Shown here: positions 30,630 to 36,937 of the stretch, piece by piece
How positions within the stretch are numbered: the first letter of the stretch is position 1
Layout: every line of letters begins with the position of its first letter
NCBI GenBank assembly: GCA_002440225.1
Contig: DJSH01000043.1
Span: 49,605 to 86,541, forward strand
Direction of reading: 5' to 3'
Length of the DNA stretch: 36,937 nucleotides
Source of the DNA: Candidatus Segatella violae
GTDB taxonomy: Bacteria; Bacteroidota; Bacteroidia; Bacteroidales; Bacteroidaceae
Notes under the pieces: generated by a model
What the model was told of the DNA's origin: nothing
The model's input: the letters and a program-made list of their open reading frames with translations, nothing else
Database searches by the model: none
Program-made: the position numbers and the translations under genes

Positions 30630-32051
30630 ATGAAGAATAAGAAACGATACATCGTAATGGTTGTGATGATGGCGAGCATCATCGTCAGCTATGGGCAGCA
30701 GGAGGAAGGAGAGGCACGCAAGAGAGCTGAGGAATTCCGAAAGGAAGAAACGAATGCTATTGCCAAGTCTTCGGCTTGGAGCCTTAACGACTGTATGAAG
30801 TACGCCGTGGAGCATGCGACGGATGTGAAGCGAGAGGTTGTCAATGCTCGCCAGCGCAAGCAAGACTACCACAAAGCGGTGGCGGATTTCTTGCCATCTG
30901 TATCGGGCGCCGTGCAAGGACAGTATGCCTGGGGACGAAATATCGACCCGGAGACCAATACATATAATAATGTGACGACATTCAATAACTACTATCAGCT
31001 CTATGCCGAACTGAATGTCTTCGATGGCTTCGCCACCATCAATGCCTTCAAACAGGCTCGGTTGGCGAGGGATTATTCCGCCACAGCGATGCAGAAGGTG
31101 AGGGATGACAAGGCAATTGACGTGATGCAGAAATATGTGGATGCCGCTTATGCTGAGGCCAGCATCCAGATAGCAAACGAGAAACTGGCTGAGAGCAAGC
31201 GAATGCTTGTCAAGATGCAACGACTCTACGAACTCGGTGAGAAAGGCCGTCCGGATGTCGTTCAGATGGAATCGCAAGTGGCTGAGGATGAATATAATCT
31301 TACGCATCAAGAGAATGTGGCTCGACAGAGTTTGCTTGCCTTGAAATCGGCGATGAACTATCCTGTAGAAGACGAGTTGAAATTAAATGTGGCGGACAAG
31401 AACTTTGGAAAGTTATCCACAGATGGTGGAAAACTTATTATATCAAGTCAACAGGCTGTTTATCAAAGCTTTGTGATGGCATCTCCCGACATTAAGTCGG
31501 CGGAATACGAAGTGGATCGAGCACGATATGATTATAAGATAGCAAAAGGTCGGTTGCTGCCATCCCTCTCTCTCGGTGGCGGCATTACGACCAACTATTA
31601 CAGAAATCTCTCTCAGAAAGGGCAGTACGAAGGTTTTGCCTCCCAGTTTCGCAACAATCGAGGCGAATACCTCGCACTGACCCTTTCCATACCTATTTAT
31701 AATAGCGACCGTTGGCACAGTGTGAAGAAGGCTCGCAACGACTGGCAACTCGCCCAGGTGAATCTCGAAGAAACCAAACGCATGTTGCACGACAATATCG
31801 CCCAAGCCATCATGGATGCCGAGGGCTATGCCAAAGAATTCTATCAGATGCAGAAGAAGGTGGCTTCCGATTCGCTCGCCTATCACATGTCGAGCCGCAA
31901 GTTTGAGGAAGGAATGCTTTCCACCTTCGATCTTCATACGGCAGCGCAGACTTTGCTCGAAAGTCGCATCAAACAACTACAGATGCAAATGTTGCTGGTT
32001 ATCAAAAAACGTTTAGTGGATTATTATCAGGGACAAAGTTTAATAAGATAA
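30630..32051 (+). CDS. TolC-like outer-membrane efflux protein
   Basis: This 473-aa protein has a signal peptide (about 1-22) and two OEP repeats typical of the TolC family. Helical hairpins include SLNDCMKYAVEHATDVKREV (first repeat entry), VMQKYVDAAYAEASIQIANEKL and AQAIMDAEGYAKEF. Beta-strand segments are SGAVQGQYAWGRNID and YLALTLSIPIYN. It forms the trimeric channel through the outer membrane for the exporter encoded downstream. It is the first gene of a four-gene operon and is followed after 4 nt by the adaptor gene. Confidence 0.93.
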   Translation: MKNKKRYIVMVVMMASIIVSYGQQEEGEARKRAEEFRKEETNAIAKSSAWSLNDCMKYAVEHATDVKREVVNARQRKQDYHKAVADFLPSVSGAVQGQYAWGRNIDPETNTYNNVTTFNNYYQLYAELNVFDGFATINAFKQARLARDYSATAMQKVRDDKAIDVMQKYVDAAYAEASIQIANEKLAESKRMLVKMQRLYELGEKGRPDVVQMESQVAEDEYNLTHQENVARQSLLALKSAMNYPVEDELKLNVADKNFGKLSTDGGKLIISSQQAVYQSFVMASPDIKSAEYEVDRARYDYKIAKGRLLPSLSLGGGITTNYYRNLSQKGQYEGFASQFRNNRGEYLALTLSIPIYNSDRWHSVKKARNDWQLAQVNLEETKRMLHDNIAQAIMDAEGYAKEFYQMQKKVASDSLAYHMSSRKFEEGMLSTFDLHTAAQTLLESRIKQLQMQMLLVIKKRLVDYYQGQSLIR

Positions 32052-32055
32052 AACT

Positions 32056-33309
32056 ATGGACATAAAGATAGAAAAGAAGAAATATCTCGTGCCTCGCAAG
32101 TACTGGGCATGGATAGCAGGAGGCGTGGTTCTTGTCGCCGCCCTAGTTTGGCTCGGTTTGAGCAACTTCTCTTCCACCCTGAAGGTGGATAGAAAGGGAC
32201 TGAGCATCGGAAAGGTGGAGCGGGCACAGTTCAACGACTATGTTTCGGTGGATGGGCAGGTGGTTCCTATCTCCGTGGTACAAATTAGCTCAGAGGAAGG
32301 TGGCATCGTGATGGAGAAGGTGGTGGATGAAGGAGCCCACGTCAACAAGGGCGATGTCATCGTGAAACTTAGCAACTCCAATCTCGACTTGGAGATTCTC
32401 AATGCCGAGAGCGAACTTGCCGAGAAACAGGACATGCTTCGCAACACCCAAATCTCGATGGAGCAAGACCGACTCAACAACAGCAACGAGGAACTTTCCC
32501 TCTCGCAAGATGTCGTCACCAAGCGTCGTACCTATCAGCATCAGGAGGCATTGCACAAGGAGCAGCTCAATGCCCGTGAGGAATATCTCAAGGCAAAGGA
32601 GGATTACGAACTTGCCGTGAAAAAGCATCAGTTGATAGCCAAGCGACTGAAGAAGGATGCTCAACTTCGCCATTCGCAGATGGAGCAGATGGGCGACAAT
32701 CTCGAAGCGATGCAGAAGAACGTGCAGTTGGTGCGCCAGCGCAAGGAGAAGTTGAATATCCGCAGCACCATTTCGGGTGAGATTGGTTTGCTCGATGTGG
32801 AATTGGGACAGAGCATACAGGCAGGACAGAAGATAGGTGTCATCAATGACCTCAGCGACTTCAAGGTACAAGCTCAGGTGGATGAGCATTACATCGACCG
32901 AGTGAAACCCGGCTTGACCGCTACCTTCGACCAGAATGGCAAGCACTATCTCTTGCAGGTAAGAAAGGTTTATCCAGAGGTAAGGGACGGCAGGTTCCGC
33001 ATCGACTTCGTGTTCAAGGGTGTTCGCCCAAGCAACATCCGTACGGGGCAGACTTATTATGTGGATTTGCAGCTCGGACAGTCGAAGCAGGCAATAATCA
33101 TCCCGAAAGGCACGTTTTATAGTGTAACGGGCGGTCAGTGGATCTTTGTCCTCGACAAGAGTGGCAAGAAGGCTTATCGCCGCAAGATAACCATCGGTCG
33201 CCAGAATCCTCAGTATTACGAGGTGATAGAGGGCTTGGAGCCTGGCGAACAAGTCATCGTGAGTGGCTATGAGGCCTATAAGGACAACGATATTCTAATG
33301 TTAAATTAG
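32056..33309 (+). CDS. HlyD/MacA-like periplasmic adaptor
   Basis: This 417-aa protein has one N-terminal membrane anchor (about 16-36, WAWIAGGVVLVAALVWLGL), no cleavage site, then a lipoyl-like half (GGIVMEKVVDEGAHVNKGDV). A long coiled coil (about 115-230, rich in E, Q, K), the second lipoyl half and beta-barrel/membrane-proximal domains (IIIPKGTFY, VIEGLEPGEQVIVSGY) follow. It bridges the permease and the TolC-like channel. It starts 4 nt after the TolC gene, and its last codons lie inside a heptanucleotide repeat array. Confidence 0.93.
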   Translation: MDIKIEKKKYLVPRKYWAWIAGGVVLVAALVWLGLSNFSSTLKVDRKGLSIGKVERAQFNDYVSVDGQVVPISVVQISSEEGGIVMEKVVDEGAHVNKGDVIVKLSNSNLDLEILNAESELAEKQDMLRNTQISMEQDRLNNSNEELSLSQDVVTKRRTYQHQEALHKEQLNAREEYLKAKEDYELAVKKHQLIAKRLKKDAQLRHSQMEQMGDNLEAMQKNVQLVRQRKEKLNIRSTISGEIGLLDVELGQSIQAGQKIGVINDLSDFKVQAQVDEHYIDRVKPGLTATFDQNGKHYLLQVRKVYPEVRDGRFRIDFVFKGVRPSNIRTGQTYYVDLQLGQSKQAIIIPKGTFYSVTGGQWIFVLDKSGKKAYRRKITIGRQNPQYYEVIEGLEPGEQVIVSGYEAYKDNDILMLN

Positions 33310-33331
33310 AAATGTTAAATGTTAAATTGGG
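33297..33331 (+). repeat. Heptanucleotide array across the adaptor stop codon
   Basis: Five consecutive heptads in phase: AATGTTA, AATTAGA, AATGTTA, AATGTTA, AATTGGG. The first two contain the end and stop codon of the adaptor gene, so the repeat extends into coding sequence. The remaining gap up to 33358 contains nothing else recognisable. Confidence 0.65.
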
Positions 33332-33358
33332 GCATGCGCCCTTACAGCTATATTTATT

Positions 33359-35764
33359 ATGAATCATATCATCAACGCATTCAAGAATCTCCCCCGAAAG
33401 GGGCAGCACAACTTAGTGAAGATATTGTGCTTGGCACTCGGACTGGCTATCAGTTCGGTGATTATCGCCGAGATTTATTTCGAGCAGACCTACGATACGT
33501 ATTTCCCAGGGTGGGATAGGACGTATCAGATATTTGAAGTGGGTAGTAACCAAGGTGAGAATATGCGGTTCGAGCAAACTTCGGGAGCTACGGCGCAGGG
33601 TCTCAAGCAATATGCTCCGATGGTGGAGGTTGCCACCAGTACCCATTGGCTTTATGCCAATGCTCAGTGTAAGCTGGAAGATCAGCACGTCATCTCTGCA
33701 CAGATGCGGATGGCGGATAGTTGTTTCTTTGATGTTTTTCCACAAAAGATATTAGTGGGCAAGGCGAAGCAAGTCTTGTCGCAACCTCTTTCTTGTCTCA
33801 TAGATTCTGAGACGGCAAAGACTATCGGTGGCAATGTGGTAGGCAAGCACTTTACGCTTCCGAATGACCCTCAGACCACCTTTACAATAGGTGGCGTGTT
33901 CGAGGCTTTTCCTTGGGGCTCTTCTTGGCACGGCACACAGATGATAGTCTCGATGTGCAGTATGCCTTATCTCTTTGATTACGATGGCAGAAGACAATGG
34001 GTGGGCAACGATTCCTACGTCTCCTATATCCGCCTTGCCAAAGGGCATAGCCCGAAGGAGCTCAAGCCATACGTTGATAAGATGCGCCAAGACCACTTTC
34101 CTCTGAGCGAGATGAAGAAGATGGGGATGGAACTGAACTACGACTTTACGGTGCTCAGCGATGTCTATACCCAAGACCCTTACATCAAGATGATGGGATG
34201 GATTATGGCAATCATCGCCTTCGTGCTCCTCTTTACTTCTGTGATGAACTATTTGCTCATTATCGTAGGCAATTTGGTGAGCCGTTCTCGCGAGATGGCG
34301 GTGCGCAAGTGCTATGGTGCCGAACCGAAGAACATCCATGCGATTATCTTCTCTGAGGCATTGGTGCATGTGGGATTGGCTGTCATCCTTGCCGCCATTC
34401 TCGTGTTCCTTTGTAAGGGAACCATTGAGAATTTCCTCTCTGCACCGGTCAGTACCTTGATGTTCAATCGAGGCCGTTGGATTCTCGTCATCATCTGCAT
34501 CTTGGTGCTTATGATAGGCGGTTTGGTGCCTGGTTGGTTCTACAACAAGATACCGGTTGCCATTGCCTTCCGTGGATATAATGAGAATCGCAATCGTTGG
34601 AAACTTGCTTTGCTCGGCATCCAGTTTGTTATCTCAGGCTTGCTGTTCAGCTTGCTCTATATCGTGAACGGTCAATATCAGTTGATGTTGGGTGTAAACC
34701 CAGGCTATGATTATGATAATGTGGCAATCGTCACGGTGGATGCCATTGATGGCGAGCAGCGTGCCCAGTGCTTGAACGAAATCAAACGAATGCCGAATGT
34801 CAAGGAGTGCTGCTCAACAGGGGCAATACCACTGCAAGGATATGGTAGAAGTGGAAATATGGTGGGTGTTCCTGGGGATGACAAATCTACATTTAATGTA
34901 GTGGATATGGATGGTGTAGATGATGGTTTCTTTAAGATGATGGGGATCCCTATCGTACAAGGAACTTTCTTCACCGAACGCAATGATAGTTCCCGACAAA
35001 TCATGATAGATGAGCGTGGAGCGGAAAAACTCGCCAAGTGGAAGAACTGGAAAGATGGTGTCGTAGGCAAGCAGATTACTTGTACGGGGCATGATAATGG
35101 GAAAGACAATCTCGTCCTAACCATTTGTGGAGTCTTCAAGGACATTCATTTGGGCAGTGTTTCTTCATCCAACGAATCGGATGAGATGATGAAGAGTTTC
35201 CCGATGGTATGCTTCTATTCTGCAGAGACGGCTCCTTATATGCTCGTCAAGTTGAATGACCTAACAGATGAATCGCTCTCGGAATTGGCAGACAAGGTGC
35301 AGTCGATGTATCCAAACAATAAGGTGACGGTACGTAGTTATGCTTCGGAACTTGCCAACCAATATTCTTCCCAGCTTAACTTCCGCAATGGTATTCTCGT
35401 TGGAGGCATCGTGACGATGATTATCGCCCTCTTCGGATTGGTGGGTTATACGAGCGATGAGGTGAATCGCCGTCGCAAGGAGATTGCCATCCGCAAGGTG
35501 AATGGGGCGAAGGTAAAGGACATCCTGCGCATCTTCTTGAAGGACATCATGAAAATTGCCTTGCCTTGCATCATCGTGGGCGACATCGGGGCTTGGCTGA
35601 TAGCAAGACAATGGCTGATGTCGTTCAGTGAGAAGATTTCGCTCACACCTTTATTATTTATAGGTGTCACGATAGCCTTGCTTGTCATTATCGGACTCTC
35701 CGTGGTGGGCAACTGCTACAAAGTAGCGAATAGTAATCCTGTGAAGTATCTCAAGGATGAATAA
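33359..35764 (+). CDS. FtsX/MacB-like ABC transporter permease
   Basis: This 801-aa inner-membrane protein is a duplicated MacB-type permease: a TM helix near residues 20-40, a periplasmic MacB core domain (about 45-280), and TM helices near 285-310, 335-358, 375-400 and 425-445. A second periplasmic domain (about 450-670) and three TM helices near 680-705, 730-750 and 765-785 follow. Cytoplasmic motifs REMAVRKCYGA and KEIAIRKVNGA, one per half, are the FtsX-type coupling sites for the ATPase. It works as a mechanotransmission exporter with the adaptor, the TolC-like channel and the ATPase. The substrate is unknown. Confidence 0.93.
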   Translation: MNHIINAFKNLPRKGQHNLVKILCLALGLAISSVIIAEIYFEQTYDTYFPGWDRTYQIFEVGSNQGENMRFEQTSGATAQGLKQYAPMVEVATSTHWLYANAQCKLEDQHVISAQMRMADSCFFDVFPQKILVGKAKQVLSQPLSCLIDSETAKTIGGNVVGKHFTLPNDPQTTFTIGGVFEAFPWGSSWHGTQMIVSMCSMPYLFDYDGRRQWVGNDSYVSYIRLAKGHSPKELKPYVDKMRQDHFPLSEMKKMGMELNYDFTVLSDVYTQDPYIKMMGWIMAIIAFVLLFTSVMNYLLIIVGNLVSRSREMAVRKCYGAEPKNIHAIIFSEALVHVGLAVILAAILVFLCKGTIENFLSAPVSTLMFNRGRWILVIICILVLMIGGLVPGWFYNKIPVAIAFRGYNENRNRWKLALLGIQFVISGLLFSLLYIVNGQYQLMLGVNPGYDYDNVAIVTVDAIDGEQRAQCLNEIKRMPNVKECCSTGAIPLQGYGRSGNMVGVPGDDKSTFNVVDMDGVDDGFFKMMGIPIVQGTFFTERNDSSRQIMIDERGAEKLAKWKNWKDGVVGKQITCTGHDNGKDNLVLTICGVFKDIHLGSVSSSNESDEMMKSFPMVCFYSAETAPYMLVKLNDLTDESLSELADKVQSMYPNNKVTVRSYASELANQYSSQLNFRNGILVGGIVTMIIALFGLVGYTSDEVNRRRKEIAIRKVNGAKVKDILRIFLKDIMKIALPCIIVGDIGAWLIARQWLMSFSEKISLTPLLFIGVTIALLVIIGLSVVGNCYKVANSNPVKYLKDE

Positions 35765-35791
35765 TTCAACATTCAACACTTAACATTCATA
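35764..35791 (+). repeat. Heptanucleotide array after the permease gene
   Basis: Four consecutive heptads ATTCAAC, ATTCAAC, ACTTAAC, ATTCATA begin at the last base of the permease stop codon and end just before the ATPase start region, filling nearly the whole 30-nt gap. Confidence 0.65.
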
Positions 35792-35794
35792 ATT

Positions 35795-36460
35795 ATGATA
35801 AAAGTAGAAAATCTTTGCAAGTCTTTCCGCACAGAAGAGGTGGAGACAATAGCTTTAAATAATGTATCTTTCACAGTAGAGGATGGCGAGTTCGTCGCCA
35901 TCATGGGACCATCGGGTTGTGGCAAGTCAACCCTCCTCAATATCCTCGGATTGCTCGATAATCCGACATCAGGCAAATATCTCTTGGGCGACCATGAGGT
36001 GGAGAACCTGAAGGAGAAGGAGCGCACGGATGTGCGCAAGGGCGAGATAGGCTTTGTGTTCCAGAGCTTCAACCTCATCGACGAGTTGAACGTGGAGGAG
36101 AACATCGAGCTTCCGCTTACTTATCTCAATATCCCGAAGGCGGAGCGCAAGGCGAAGGTGCAAGCCATCATGAAACGTATGAACATCAGTCATCGTGCCA
36201 AGCACTTCCCTCATCAACTCTCAGGAGGTCAGCAACAGCGAGTAGCCATCGCCCGTGCCGTGGTTTTCGGTCCGAAACTCATCCTTGCCGATGAGCCTAC
36301 GGGTAACCTCGATTCCAAGAACGGCGCCGAGGTGATGCACCTGCTCACCGAATTGAACCACGAGGGCACCACCATCGTGATGGTAACGCACAATGAGCAT
36401 GATGCGAAGATTGCCAACCGCACCATCCGACTGTTTGATGGAAGTGTGGTGGAAGGTTAG
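35795..36460 (+). CDS. ABC transporter ATP-binding protein (MacB/LolD type)
   Basis: This 221-aa ATPase has an intact Walker A GPSGCGKST (38-46), Q-loop VFQSFNL (about 88-94), signature LSGGQQQR (142-149), Walker B LILADEP (162-168), D-loop GNLDS and H-loop MVTHNEHD. The LolD/MacB subfamily matches the FtsX-type permease immediately upstream. It powers the four-component exporter. It is the last gene of the operon, with a bidirectional terminator between it and the convergent kinase gene. Confidence 0.96.
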   Translation: MIKVENLCKSFRTEEVETIALNNVSFTVEDGEFVAIMGPSGCGKSTLLNILGLLDNPTSGKYLLGDHEVENLKEKERTDVRKGEIGFVFQSFNLIDELNVEENIELPLTYLNIPKAERKAKVQAIMKRMNISHRAKHFPHQLSGGQQQRVAIARAVVFGPKLILADEPTGNLDSKNGAEVMHLLTELNHEGTTIVMVTHNEHDAKIANRTIRLFDGSVVEG

Positions 36461-36462
36461 AG

Positions 36463-36498
36463 TAAATCCGTGGTTTCAAATGAGGAATCACGGATTTA
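36463..36498. terminator. Bidirectional terminator between ATPase and kinase
   Basis: TAAATCCGTG (36463-36472) pairs perfectly with CACGGATTTA (36489-36498), with a 16-nt loop. TTATTTTG follows on the plus strand. It occupies the 43-nt gap between two convergent genes and serves both. Confidence 0.8.
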
Positions 36499-36503
36499 TT
36501 TTG

Positions 36504-36937
36504 TTATGGGATAACGATTCTGAAGGTGGTTGTATTCTCTTCTTTGTCTTGATGAAGAGAGAGGCTGCCTCCGCTCACTCGCATGATTTGTCGGGAGAGC
36601 GACAAGCCGATGCCGCTTCCTTCCGCCTTCGTGGTGAAGAATGGGATGAAGATATGGGAGGCTACATCGTCGGGGATGAGTCCTGCGTTGTTGGTTACGT
36701 CGATGATGATGGCTTCTTGGGCGTTGGTATAAGCATTCATTCTGATAAATGCCTTCTTGCTTGCCGCGGATTGCAAATCCGCGGAGCTACCTTCTTGCTC
36801 TTTTTTCTCTTTGGAGTTGCCTTCTTGCTCCTTGATAGCTTCCACGGCATTTTTCAGAAGATTCGTCACGACGTGGGCGATGAGGCTCTCGTCGGCGTAA
36901 GCCAGTAAGTCCTTAGGCTCTACCTTGATTTCTACCT
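36504..36937 (-). CDS. Sensor histidine kinase, C-terminal part (NtrB-like), truncated by window edge
   Basis: The frame is open to the window edge; 144 residues are visible. The ATP-binding domain shows the N box VVTNLLKNAVEAI, F box IFIPFFTTK, and G2 box GSGIGLSLSRQIM. At G1, where DxGxG is usual, it reads NNAGLIP. The His-containing dimerisation domain lies outside the window. Between the N box and the next strand is an extra stretch of about 20 residues made of a repeated KEQEG unit and an ADLQSA palindrome. Similarity to NtrB-type kinases and its place facing the exporter operon suggest it controls the sigma54-like promoter at 30573. The response regulator gene is not in view. Confidence 0.88.
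   Translation of the reverse strand, partial: VEIKVEPKDLLAYADESLIAHVVTNLLKNAVEAIKEQEGNSKEKKEQEGSSADLQSAASKKAFIRMNAYTNAQEAIIIDVTNNAGLIPDDVASHIFIPFFTTKAEGSGIGLSLSRQIMRVSGGSLSLHQDKEENTTTFRIVIP
36764..36784 (-). repeat. Intragenic palindrome encoding ADLQSA (copy B)
   Basis: CCGCGGATT (36764-36772) and AATCCGCGG (36776-36784) are perfect arms with a 3-nt loop. On the minus strand it reads SSADLQSAAS, the same frame and nearly the same peptide as copy A at 690-712. Next to it, a 30-bp unit is repeated in tandem (36783-36804 and 36813-36834), giving KEQEG twice. Confidence 0.8.

Noticed and set aside
33319..33519. Short plus-strand frame overlapping the permease start
   Set aside because: It is out of frame with the permease, which has a clear FtsX-type N-terminus from 33359; the peptide shows no motif.

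Overview
The window looks like a chromosome segment of a gut or oral Bacteroidota, most likely Prevotellaceae (Prevotella/Segatella-like). Evidence: two SusC/SusD outer-membrane pairs, each with an ECF sigma factor and FecR-type anti-sigma; repeated Bacteroidota primary promoters (TTTG, 19-21 nt, TAnnTTTG); lipoproteins with acidic residues after the lipobox Cys; and a Bacteroidota-style RibD-PrmC-RecX-PyrE-ArgH neighbourhood. Species is inferred, not proven.

Layout. 1-5738 (minus strand): 5' end of a tRNA, a Rieske-like C4 lipoprotein, argH, a START-like protein, pyrE, a ComF-family protein, recX, a small membrane protein and prmC. 5822-7071 (plus): ribD, a heptanucleotide repeat array and a 52-aa protein. 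7112-17354 (plus): one collinear locus of ECF sigma, FecR, SusC, SusD, a lipoprotein resembling Peptidase_Mx1 that lacks HExxH, and a secreted metzincin-type protease. This looks like a peptide/protein acquisition locus rather than a glycan one. A 21-bp exact direct repeat lies on each side of it. 17404-18060 is non-coding and dominated by a nested inverted repeat of about 335 bp. 18061-24631: a second ECF-FecR pair (plus) converging on a SusC/SusD pair (minus). 24915-28719 (minus): RNase H, argS, a 63-aa protein and a secreted alpha/beta hydrolase. 29029-30315 (minus): a class II Fic protein. 30630-36460 (plus): a four-gene export system (TolC-like, HlyD-like, FtsX/MacB-like permease, ATPase). 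36504-36937 (minus): the C-terminal part of a histidine kinase that runs off the window.

How parts work together. In both ECF/FecR/SusCD loci the SusC carries an N-terminal STN domain, so substrate binding can be signalled through FecR to the sigma factor. Candidate ECF-type promoters precede both susC genes. The export operon has a sigma54-like promoter preceded by two dyads spaced 21 bp apart, and the NtrB-like kinase next door is a natural partner.

Most unusual signals: (1) a palindrome encoding ADL(K/Q)SA in the same frame inside two unrelated genes; (2) the 21-bp direct repeats bracketing the protease/SusCD locus; (3) the catalytically empty Peptidase_Mx1-like lipoprotein beside an intact metzincin; (4) the nested palindrome at 17.55-17.89 kb; (5) heptanucleotide arrays starting at stop codons; (6) the paired dyads plus sigma54-like promoter before the exporter; (7) a 28-bp inverted repeat overlapping the argS promoter.
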